Assembly: GCA_019163335.1 (NCBI GenBank)
Contig: JAFLKM010000027.1
Location: 1-64,000, forward strand
Reading direction: 5' to 3'
DNA from: Desulfobulbaceae bacterium
GTDB lineage: Bacteria; Desulfobacterota; Desulfobulbia; Desulfobulbales; Desulfocapsaceae
Length of the DNA: 64,000 nt
A program made the translations under genes and the position numbers. Positions 57,372 to 64,000 of this stretch are shown one piece after another. Within the stretch, counting starts at the first letter, position 1. Every line of letters begins with the position of its first letter. The notes beneath the pieces are model-generated. The model did not search any database, was not told the origin of the DNA, and saw nothing but the letters and a program-made list of their open reading frames with translations.

Positions 57372-58148
57372 ATGTCATTTGCTTCAGTTAAAGAAATGCT
57401 TCAAGCCGGTTTGCATTTTGGTCATCAGACACGTCGTTGGAATCCTAAAATGAAGCCTTATATTTATGGGCCTCGTAATGGTATCTATATTATCAACCTT
57501 GATAAGACCAAACGCATGTTTGATACAGCGTGTGATTTTCTCACCAAGGAAATTACGCGTGGAGGTTCTGTGCTCTTTGTAGGGACTAAAAGACAAGCTC
57601 AGGCAATTGTTTCGGAAGAAGCTAAGCGATGTAATATGCATTATGTGGATCATCGCTGGTTGGGTGGTATGATGACCAATTTTCAGACGATTAAGAATAG
57701 TGTCGAACGACTTAAATTAATCGAGTCCATGCAGGAAGATGGTTCCATTCAACGCTTTCCTAAAAAAGAGATTGGTCTTATGGAAAAGGAAAGAATAAAG
57801 CTGGAAAGAAATGTTGGCGGTATTAAAAATATGAGAAAATTGCCAACAGTCCTTTTTATAATTGATCCAAAGAAAGAATCCATAGCTGTAAGTGAAGCTA
57901 AAAAATTATCCATTCCAGTGGTAGCCCTTGCTGACACCAATTGTGATCCTGATGGAATTGATTTCATGATTCCAGGGAATGACGATTCGTTACGTTCTCT
58001 TCGGTTGGTTATCTCTTGTGTTGCAGAAGCTGTTCTTGCTGGTCAAGCTAAATTGGATGGAGAGCATGCCTCTGACGAGGCCCTTGCGGCAGCGATGGGA
58101 GATGTCGCATCTGAGATGGAACAAGGTTCTGTCGAGGTTGAAAGCTAA
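57372..58148 (+). CDS. rpsB: 30S ribosomal protein S2
   Basis: Last-assembling 30S protein. Begins with [19 protein letters not shown] and has [19 protein letters not shown] and [18 protein letters not shown]. 258 residues. AACGGAG precedes the ATG. An AT-rich leader of about 200 bases precedes it; I see no clear consensus promoter there. Confidence 0.97.
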   Translation: MSFASVKEMLQAGLHFGHQTRRWNPKMKPYIYGPRNGIYIINLDKTKRMFDTACDFLTKEITRGGSVLFVGTKRQAQAIVSEEAKRCNMHYVDHRWLGGMMTNFQTIKNSVERLKLIESMQEDGSIQRFPKKEIGLMEKERIKLERNVGGIKNMRKLPTVLFIIDPKKESIAVSEAKKLSIPVVALADTNCDPDGIDFMIPGNDDSLRSLRLVISCVAEAVLAGQAKLDGEHASDEALAAAMGDVASEMEQGSVEVES

Positions 58149-58181
58149 GTCGTTTTCACCCCTCGATTTTTTATTTTTTTG

Positions 58182-58214
58182 AAGGGGCTGTCTTAGGACT
58201 GCCCCTTTGTTTTG
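58182..58214 (+). terminator. attenuator between rpsB and tsf
   Basis: AAGGGGC (58182-58188) pairs with GCCCCTT (58201-58207), with a TGTC/GAC extension inside, followed by TGTTTTG. A partial terminator at this position occurs in other bacteria and keeps EF-Ts below S2. Confidence 0.7.
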
Positions 58215-58315
58215 TCAGGATGTTTTTTTGTGTCCTTTTTATAAGTTGTAATGGTTATCGCATATAAATGCGACTCAAAATAATGATTTAAGAGTATATA
58301 TGAGGGAGATTGGCT

Positions 58316-58909
58316 ATGAATATTACAAGTCAGATGGTAAAAGACCTGCGTGATAAAACCGGGGCTGGAATGATGGATTGCAAGAAAGCTTTGAGTGAAA
58401 ATGATGGTGATATGGAAAAGGCTATCGATTTTCTACGACAAAAGGGCCTTGCTGTTGCTGCTAAAAGAGCTGGACGAGCTACAAGTGAAGGCGTCATCGA
58501 AACGTATATCCATGCTGGTGGAAAACTCGGGGTTATGGTTGAGTTAAATTGCGAAACTGATTTTGTCGCTAAAACCGATGGCTTCCGTGAGTTTGCTCGT
58601 GATGTTGCGATGCATATTGCTGCCGCAAATCCAGTATCTTTGAGTAGAAGTGATGTGCCCGAAGAAATCGTTGAACGCGAACGTCAAATTTATATTCAAC
58701 AGGCCCTTGATTCAGGAAAGCCTGAAAATATTGTTGAAAAAATGGTTGCCGGCAAGGTTGACCGTTTTCTTTCCGAAATTTGTTTGCTTGAGCAGAAATT
58801 TGTAAAAAATCCAGATGTTAGTGTTCAGGATATGCTGACTGAGCTTATAGGAAAAATGGGAGAAAATGTTTCTGTGCGACGTTTTTCCCGTTTTCAAGTT
58901 GGAGTATAA
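58316..58909 (+). CDS. tsf: elongation factor Ts
   Basis: Nucleotide exchange factor for EF-Tu (two copies here). [19 protein letters not shown] is the UBA-like N-terminus, and [15 protein letters not shown] contains the TDF motif that contacts EF-Tu. 197 residues is the short bacterial form lacking much of the E. coli coiled-coil region. The ORF track starts at TTG 58310; ATG 58316 has better spacing from GAGGGAG. Confidence 0.95.
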   Translation: MNITSQMVKDLRDKTGAGMMDCKKALSENDGDMEKAIDFLRQKGLAVAAKRAGRATSEGVIETYIHAGGKLGVMVELNCETDFVAKTDGFREFARDVAMHIAAANPVSLSRSDVPEEIVERERQIYIQQALDSGKPENIVEKMVAGKVDRFLSEICLLEQKFVKNPDVSVQDMLTELIGKMGENVSVRRFSRFQVGV

Positions 58910-59066
58910 AATTTTACAACTCTGTTGTTTCTTCATTTTTAAAGTATCAGCCATATAGTTCTCTATACGTCGTAGGTATAAGCTTTCTAAGGCTTTTTCT
59001 ACTTGATGTTAGGCTTCCCCCTCCCCACTTCTTTTATGCATTAGTCGGAATGCAAAGGATCACTTT

Positions 59067-59780
59067 ATGCAAACACAATATAAAAGAATTCTGCTGAAAT
59101 TAAGTGGCGAGGCCCTGATGGGTGATGATGCCTTTGGTATAAACACTGCGGTCATAAATTATGTGGCAGGGGAAGTCAAAGAGCTCGTGAGCCTAGGAGT
59201 TGAGCCCGGGATTGTGATCGGGGCAGGGAATATTTTTAGGGGGATGGCAGGTGCCAGCAAGGGAATGGATCGAAGTACCGCTGATAATATGGGAATGCTG
59301 GCTACTGTAATTAATAGTCTGGCCCTTCAGGATGCCCTTGAAAGAAATGGTGTTATTACCCGGGTGATGTCTGCTATTCCCATGCCTTCTGTTTGCGAGT
59401 CTTACATCAGGCGTAGGGCCATTCGCCATCTTGAAAAGGGTCGGGTTATTATTTTTGCTGGTGGAACTGGAAATCCCTATTTTACTACAGATTCAGCTGG
59501 AGTTCTTCGAGCTCTTGAAATTAATGCCGATATCGTGATTAAGGCTACCAAGGTTGATGGTATTTACGATAAAGACCCTGTCGGCGCTCCGGATGCTATC
59601 AAATTTGATCGTTTAACATACGACATGGTATTGCAGAAAGGCTTACGAGTTATGGATGCTGCAGGGATCGCTTTAGCCAGGGATGATAAAAAGCCTATTC
59701 TCGTGTTGAATATGAATAAGAAAGGCAATATCTTAAAGGCCATTTGTGGTGAACAGATAGGAACTTTGGTCACGATATGA
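59067..59780 (+). CDS. pyrH: UMP kinase
   Basis: Makes UDP from UMP; a hexameric amino-acid-kinase-fold enzyme. [11 protein letters not shown] (phosphate loop), [27 protein letters not shown] and [15 protein letters not shown] are all present. 237 residues. Part of the common rpsB-tsf-pyrH-frr order. Confidence 0.97.
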   Translation: MQTQYKRILLKLSGEALMGDDAFGINTAVINYVAGEVKELVSLGVEPGIVIGAGNIFRGMAGASKGMDRSTADNMGMLATVINSLALQDALERNGVITRVMSAIPMPSVCESYIRRRAIRHLEKGRVIIFAGGTGNPYFTTDSAGVLRALEINADIVIKATKVDGIYDKDPVGAPDAIKFDRLTYDMVLQKGLRVMDAAGIALARDDKKPILVLNMNKKGNILKAICGEQIGTLVTI

Positions 59781-59875
59781 ATCGCCAGTTGTTGATAAGT
59801 AGCAAATAAAATTTTGATGAATTAGCAAAGATAGAGGTCGTTTTTTACCAAAATCCTCTAAGTGGAGATGAGTTG

Positions 59876-60430
59876 ATGAGTGAGATATTGATGGAAATGG
59901 CTGACAAGATCGAGAAGAGCATAGAAGCCTTGAGGCATGAACTCTCCAAGGTACGGACTGGTCGTGCCTCTCTTGCTTTGCTTGAAGGGATCTCGGTTAA
60001 TGCTTACGGGAGTTCAATGCCCTTAAATCAAGTTGGCTCCATGACCATTCCGGAGAGCCGTATGATTGTTATTACTCCCTGGGATCCTCAAATGCTGCCT
60101 GTCATTGAAAAAGCTATTCTTAAATCTGATCTTGGGTTGAATCCCGCCAATGATGGAAAGATGATTCGCCTGTCCATTCCTCAGCTGACTGAGGAGCGTC
60201 GGAAAGATCTGGTGAAACAGGTTAAGAAAATTGCCGAGGAAATTCGGATAGCTGTTCGTAATATTCGTCGTGACTCCATTGATGTATTAAAAAAACAGAA
60301 GAAAGAAAAAGAGATTTCCGAGGATGATCTGTTTAGACTTCAGGATGAGGCACAACAGAAGACGGATATGTCCATGAAGTTGATTGATACGATTGCTCTT
60401 GCCAAGGAGAAAGAGGTGATGGAGGTATAA
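59876..60430 (+). CDS. frr: ribosome recycling factor
   Basis: Splits post-termination ribosomes with EF-G. KVRTGRASLALLEGI, the IPESRMIVITPWD segment and ELTEERRKDLVKQVKK helix are conserved. The ORF track begins at TTG 59873; ATG 59876 is preferred (184 residues). Confidence 0.96.
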   Translation: MSEILMEMADKIEKSIEALRHELSKVRTGRASLALLEGISVNAYGSSMPLNQVGSMTIPESRMIVITPWDPQMLPVIEKAILKSDLGLNPANDGKMIRLSIPQLTEERRKDLVKQVKKIAEEIRIAVRNIRRDSIDVLKKQKKEKEISEDDLFRLQDEAQQKTDMSMKLIDTIALAKEKEVMEV

Positions 60431-60600
60431 TTCCTTGGTGTCATGATTGGATAATCATTCCGTTTTTTTCACACTGAGATGTTTGCAAACTTCTATAACT
60501 CTTTTTGCCTGATTCGGAGCCTTGTACTTGAGTGTTGCCAAGACTCCATCGATTGCTTCTTTTCTAAGCTGTTTCCTGATTTGAAGGTCTCCTGATTCTT

Positions 60601-61347
60601 ATGTCCCAAAGTCCCTGCATAGATTCTGCCCGTATTCCTCGTCATGTGGCCATCATAATGGATGGGAACGGACGATGGGCTCAACGACGTCACCAGCCTC
60701 GCCTTTATGGCCATAAGATTGGTGTTGAATCCGTTCAGGAGGTCGTGGAAACTGCCCGTGAAATCGGCATTGAAATATTGACTCTGTATGCCTTTTCTTC
60801 AGAAAACTGGAAACGTCCGGTTTCCGAGGTAAGTGGGCTGATGTCTATTTTGAAGAGTTATGTTCAAGCAGAACTTTCCAGGATGTTGAAGAATAATATC
60901 CGATTTACCTGTATTGGAGAGTTGGATCAATTGCCGGCTGAAGTACTTAGAGTGTTGGATCACGCGAGGTCGCAGACAGCCCAGAACACAGAGTTGCAGC
61001 TCAATCTTGCTTTGAGTTATGGTTCACGTGGTGAATTGACCAAGGTTATAAAAAAGATTGCATCGGCTTGTGTGGCCGGGACACTGAGTGCTTCTGATAT
61101 CGACGAGGAGTTGGTCAGCGGCTATCTCGATACTGCTGGAATGGTGGATCCTGATTTATTGATTCGTACAGGGGGGGAGGCCAGGTTATCGAATTTTCTT
61201 CTTTGGCAGGCATCGTACAGTGAAATTTATTTTACTGACGTTATGTGGCCGGATTTTCGTAAGGATGCTTTTCTGCATGCCATTGCCGATTATCAACAGC
61301 GAGAACGTCGTTTTGGCAAGGTCAGCGCTCAATTGCAAAATGAATAA
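60601..61347 (+). CDS. uppS: undecaprenyl diphosphate synthase
   Basis: Cis-prenyltransferase that builds the C55 lipid carrier for peptidoglycan. IIMDGNGRWAQRR holds the catalytic Asp and the P-loop; LYAFSSENWKRP and LIRTGGEARLSNFLLWQ are diagnostic. 248 residues. It shares a pathway with dxr two genes downstream. Confidence 0.96.
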   Translation: MSQSPCIDSARIPRHVAIIMDGNGRWAQRRHQPRLYGHKIGVESVQEVVETAREIGIEILTLYAFSSENWKRPVSEVSGLMSILKSYVQAELSRMLKNNIRFTCIGELDQLPAEVLRVLDHARSQTAQNTELQLNLALSYGSRGELTKVIKKIASACVAGTLSASDIDEELVSGYLDTAGMVDPDLLIRTGGEARLSNFLLWQASYSEIYFTDVMWPDFRKDAFLHAIADYQQRERRFGKVSAQLQNE

Positions 61348-61359
61348 CAGTTACGTCGG

Positions 61360-62238
61360 ATGCCCGACACACCTAAGGATGAACGTACTGGCCTGTCTCT
61401 CTGGTTTAGTGTCTTCAGGCTTAATATGAATCGTTTAATCCCTGGACTCATCCTGGCCTTATGTTGGCTGCTGCTTCTGCTTCATGGCTCTTTTCTGCTG
61501 TTTCTGTTGATTATCATTCCGGTAATCGCCATTGGTGGCCATGAATATGTAAAAATGGCATTTCCTGAAAAGGATGTTTCCTCCCATTTATTCCTGAAGA
61601 TTCTTGTTTTGTTTCCTGCTTTAGGTGCCGCTTATTTCCTTTCCCAAGGGCTCACTGCCGGTCTGTTCCTCTCGCTTCTTTTGCTGACCTGTTACATCCT
61701 TTACTCCTATCGCCAGATTGATGATCCTCTCCTGCTCTTCAGTCGTGCCTTTTTCGGAGTGATGTATGTCGGTTTTCTTGGTTCGTATCTCTTGCTGCTT
61801 CATCAACTTCCGGAAGGAAGCAGTTGGCTTCTTGTCTTGACGGCAATCACGGCAGGCTCAGATTCCGGAGCCTATTACTGTGGTCGGCGCTTTGGAAAAC
61901 ATAAACTCTGTCCCCTGGTGAGTCCCAAGAAGACCATTGAGGGAGCGATTGGCGGGATTGTAGCCGGGATTGCCGGAGCGGTTTTGATGGCCTTTCTCTT
62001 AAAGGTGCAGGTCGGTTTATTATTTCTGATTCCTGCGGCTGTTTTGTTGACCGGTGTGGGGATAGTCGGCGATCTTACAGAGTCGGTGATCAAAAGAGCA
62101 ACGGGAACCAAGGACTCCGGGACGATACTGAGAGGGCACGGTGGTATTCTTGATCGGGTTGACTCGCTGCTTTTCGCTGGTCCTGTACTCTATTATCTTT
62201 TGGTCTGGTATCAGCATCTATCGGTGATTTCCCTATGA
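61360..62238 (+). CDS. cdsA: phosphatidate cytidylyltransferase
   Basis: Makes CDP-diacylglycerol. About eight hydrophobic segments and the C-terminal signature reading [20 protein letters not shown] then ILDRVDSL. 292 residues from ATG 61360, which lacks a good ribosome-binding site; ATG 61426 or so ([10 protein letters not shown]) is an alternative. Its stop overlaps dxr by four bases (ATGA). Confidence 0.93.
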   Translation: MPDTPKDERTGLSLWFSVFRLNMNRLIPGLILALCWLLLLLHGSFLLFLLIIIPVIAIGGHEYVKMAFPEKDVSSHLFLKILVLFPALGAAYFLSQGLTAGLFLSLLLLTCYILYSYRQIDDPLLLFSRAFFGVMYVGFLGSYLLLLHQLPEGSSWLLVLTAITAGSDSGAYYCGRRFGKHKLCPLVSPKKTIEGAIGGIVAGIAGAVLMAFLLKVQVGLLFLIPAAVLLTGVGIVGDLTESVIKRATGTKDSGTILRGHGGILDRVDSLLFAGPVLYYLLVWYQHLSVISL

Positions 62239-63395
62239 AAAAGATTTCTCTCCTTGGTTCTACCGGGTCCATCGGCAGGGGGGTACTTGATATTGTCAGG
62301 ATGTTTCCTGATCAATATGCCATCGCCGGGCTTGCTGCCGGAAGAAATGTTGAGCTGTTGAGCAGACAAGTCCTGGAATTTTCTCCAGAACTTGTCTCTG
62401 TGCTGGATGAATCCTGTTCGATTCAACTCAAAGCCCTGCTGCCAAAGTCTTTGCATAACACGATAGTCTGGGGAACAGAGGGCAATGTGCAAGTGGCTGC
62501 CCTTGATAGTGCAGACATAACTGTTTCTGCGATCGTTGGTGCGGCTGGATTATTGCCGACCATGGCGGCCATTGAGGCGGGGAAGGATATTGGGCTTGCC
62601 AACAAGGAAACGCTTGTTATGGCCGGAAAGCTGGTTATGGCTGCAGCCAGGCGCAAGGGAATTCAATTGTTGCCGGTGGATTCGGAACATAGTGCCATTT
62701 TTCAGGCATTGGAGGCTGGTCGTAAAGAAGATGTGGCCAAGATTATCCTTACTGCATCCGGCGGGCCGTTTTTATCGAGAAAAGCTGAGGAACTGCATCT
62801 GGTCACTCCTGAGCAGGCCCTGGCGCATCCCAACTGGAGCATGGGCAGAAAGATCTCCATTGATTCGGCAACCCTTATGAATAAAGGGCTTGAGGTCATT
62901 GAGGCGAGATGGCTGTTTGATGTTTCGGTGGACTCCATTGAGGTGGTCATTCATCCTCAATCCATTGTCCATTCTTTGGTGGAGTTCCAGGATGGGGCGG
63001 TGGTGGCCCAACTCGGGATTCCTGATATGCGAATTCCCATCGCCTATGCCCTTTCCTATCCCCGCCGGCTCCCTCTGTCGCTTAAGCCTCTGCAACTTTC
63101 CCAATGTGCTAATCTGGAATTTTTAGAACCTGATTATGATCGCTTTCCTGCCCTGGCACTGGCCTTTGAGGCCTTGCGTCAAGGAGGCGTCGTTCCTGCG
63201 GTTTTGAATGCTGCCAATGAAGTGGCGGTGGAGGCCTTTCTGGCTGGGCGTCTGTCCTTTCCGGGCATTGTAGAAACGGTGGCCCAGGTGGTGGCGACGG
63301 TGCAGGATGGCAGTGAGGATTCGTTGGAAGATATCCTGGCGGCGGATGCTATGGCCAGATCTGAGGCAGAACGGATTATTGCGACCAATGATTAA
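62235..63395 (+). CDS. dxr: 1-deoxy-D-xylulose 5-phosphate reductoisomerase
   Basis: First committed step of the MEP isoprenoid pathway. NADPH-binding [16 protein letters not shown] at the N-terminus, [11 protein letters not shown], and the metal/substrate region [11 protein letters not shown]. 386 residues. Coupled to cdsA by ATGA. Gene order uppS-cdsA-dxr-rseP is widespread. Confidence 0.97.
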   Translation: MKKISLLGSTGSIGRGVLDIVRMFPDQYAIAGLAAGRNVELLSRQVLEFSPELVSVLDESCSIQLKALLPKSLHNTIVWGTEGNVQVAALDSADITVSAIVGAAGLLPTMAAIEAGKDIGLANKETLVMAGKLVMAAARRKGIQLLPVDSEHSAIFQALEAGRKEDVAKIILTASGGPFLSRKAEELHLVTPEQALAHPNWSMGRKISIDSATLMNKGLEVIEARWLFDVSVDSIEVVIHPQSIVHSLVEFQDGAVVAQLGIPDMRIPIAYALSYPRRLPLSLKPLQLSQCANLEFLEPDYDRFPALALAFEALRQGGVVPAVLNAANEVAVEAFLAGRLSFPGIVETVAQVVATVQDGSEDSLEDILAADAMARSEAERIIATND

Positions 63396-63696
63396 ATGGA
63401 GCCATTGAAACGAAATGATCCGTAGCATATCTTCATCTTGACGCGACTTGTTGTGTCTTCCGAGGATTTTTTTCTGAATATTTCTCTTGAATAACGGCAG
63501 GATAGTTTTTACGGGTTGCTTCAATCAGTTCGCTTCGTTCAAAATGAGCTGAAAATTTCCTTTTGTATTTTTCATTAATGCTTAAAACTTACCAAATGAA
63601 GCATTCAGCTTCGCTCTTATCTGACTGCATGGCTGAATCGTTCATCATCCGGCCAATACGATTGGTTCACACTCTCCTGGAGGAAATTTTCCTGAT
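63396..63696 (+). other. dxr-rseP gap, nothing convincing
   Basis: About 300 bases with no credible gene; the 133-codon minus-strand ORF spans the dxr end and has no family features. A few T-rich runs and a 5-bp GAAGC/GCTTC hairpin are present, but no U-tailed terminator or consensus promoter. The gap is large for this normally tight gene pair. Confidence 0.5.
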
Positions 63697-64000
63697 ATGA
63701 ATACTGTAGTTTCTTTTATTATTGTCCTTGGCCTGCTTATTTTTGTACATGAGTTGGGTCATTTTCTTTTTGCCAAGCTGTTTAAGGTCAAGGTGCTCAA
63801 GTTTTCTCTGGGATTTGGCCCGAAAGTCATCGGGAGAACCTATGGCGATACCGAATATCTGATCAGCGCCTTTCCCTTGGGCGGATATGTGAAGATGTGT
63901 GGAGAAAATCCCGACGAACAGGACGTCTCTGCGGAGGACAGGCAAGGATCTTTTGCCCATAAGTCAGTATGGCAGCGTTTCTTCATCGTCCTTGCCGGGC
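63697..64000 (+). CDS. rseP: site-2 protease RseP (5' part, truncated by window end)
   Basis: Membrane zinc metalloprotease that cleaves anti-sigma factors within the membrane. The first helix contains the zinc motif HELGH in LIFVHELGHFLFAKLF, followed by FSLGFGP and AFPLGGYVKM, all typical of RseP/RasP. About 101 codons are inside the window; PDZ and later parts lie beyond it. ATG 63697 follows GGAGG at a long spacing of about 13 bases. Confidence 0.95.
   Translation, partial: MNTVVSFIIVLGLLIFVHELGHFLFAKLFKVKVLKFSLGFGPKVIGRTYGDTEYLISAFPLGGYVKMCGENPDEQDVSAEDRQGSFAHKSVWQRFFIVLAG

Noticed and set aside
60443-60470. ATGATT/AATCAT hairpin after frr as a terminator
   Set aside because: Only six A/T-rich pairs, and four bases separate it from the T run; too weak to annotate.

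Overview
The window is a chromosomal segment of a dissimilatory sulfate-reducing (or sulfur-disproportionating) bacterium, most likely a deltaproteobacterium of the Desulfobulbales type. The lineage is inferred from gene families and order, not from an rRNA gene; none is present. The physiology is read directly from adjacent AprBA (APS reductase) and QmoABC (its electron-donor complex) genes. From ribF (5.4 kb) onward every protein gene is on the + strand, and almost everything is housekeeping. I found no phage, IS element, CRISPR array or toxin-antitoxin system.

Layout. (1) 0-5.3 kb: thiE overlapping a Cys-rich unknown gene; on the minus strand hflK-hflC, a rhomboid protease and a tRNA-Leu(CAG) with its own promoter and terminator. 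(2) 5.4-14.2 kb: a flavin cluster (ribF, ribE, ribBA, ribH) interrupted by three uncharacterised genes (TPR, zinc-ribbon plus helical-repeat, TPR), followed by nusB and ftsK. (3) 14.2-22.2 kb: aprBA, qmoAB and qmoC, with strong intrinsic terminators after aprA, between qmoB and qmoC, and after qmoC, and consensus-like promoters before aprB and qmoA. (4) 22.2-24.3 kb: tRNA-Thr(TGT)-Tyr-Gly-Thr(GGT)-tuf in the same order as thrU-tyrU-glyT-thrT-tufB of E. coli, then rpmG, tRNA-Trp and secE. (5) 24.7-36.4 kb: nusG, rplKAJL (with an L10-type leader before rplJ), rpoB, rpoC. (6) 36.5-56.3 kb: fused str-S10-spc-alpha clusters, rpsL to rplQ, containing a second, almost identical tuf gene and rpmJ, which is absent from the supplied ORF track. 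(7) 56.4-64 kb: a YkgJ-like Cys-cluster protein, then rpsB, tsf, pyrH, frr, uppS, cdsA, dxr and the 5' end of rseP, which runs off the window.

How the genes work together. AprBA reduces APS to sulfite, using electrons thought to come from menaquinol through the membrane QmoABC complex. AprA, QmoA and QmoB are FAD proteins, so the neighbouring riboflavin/FAD genes supply their cofactor, although any regulatory link is inference. The rest supplies transcription, translation, isoprenoid/undecaprenyl and phospholipid synthesis, and membrane protein quality control (HflKC, rhomboid, RseP).

The points most worth a second look are regulatory: a structured aprBA leader, a terminator splitting qmoAB from qmoC, a 21-bp terminator hairpin plus TATAAT between rpsD and rpoA, the sharp end of the tuf gene-conversion tract, many TTG starts in essential genes, and the unexplained TPR/zinc-ribbon module inside the flavin cluster. 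I did not find a clearly new multi-gene system. The TPR/zinc-ribbon module is the best candidate for undescribed biology.
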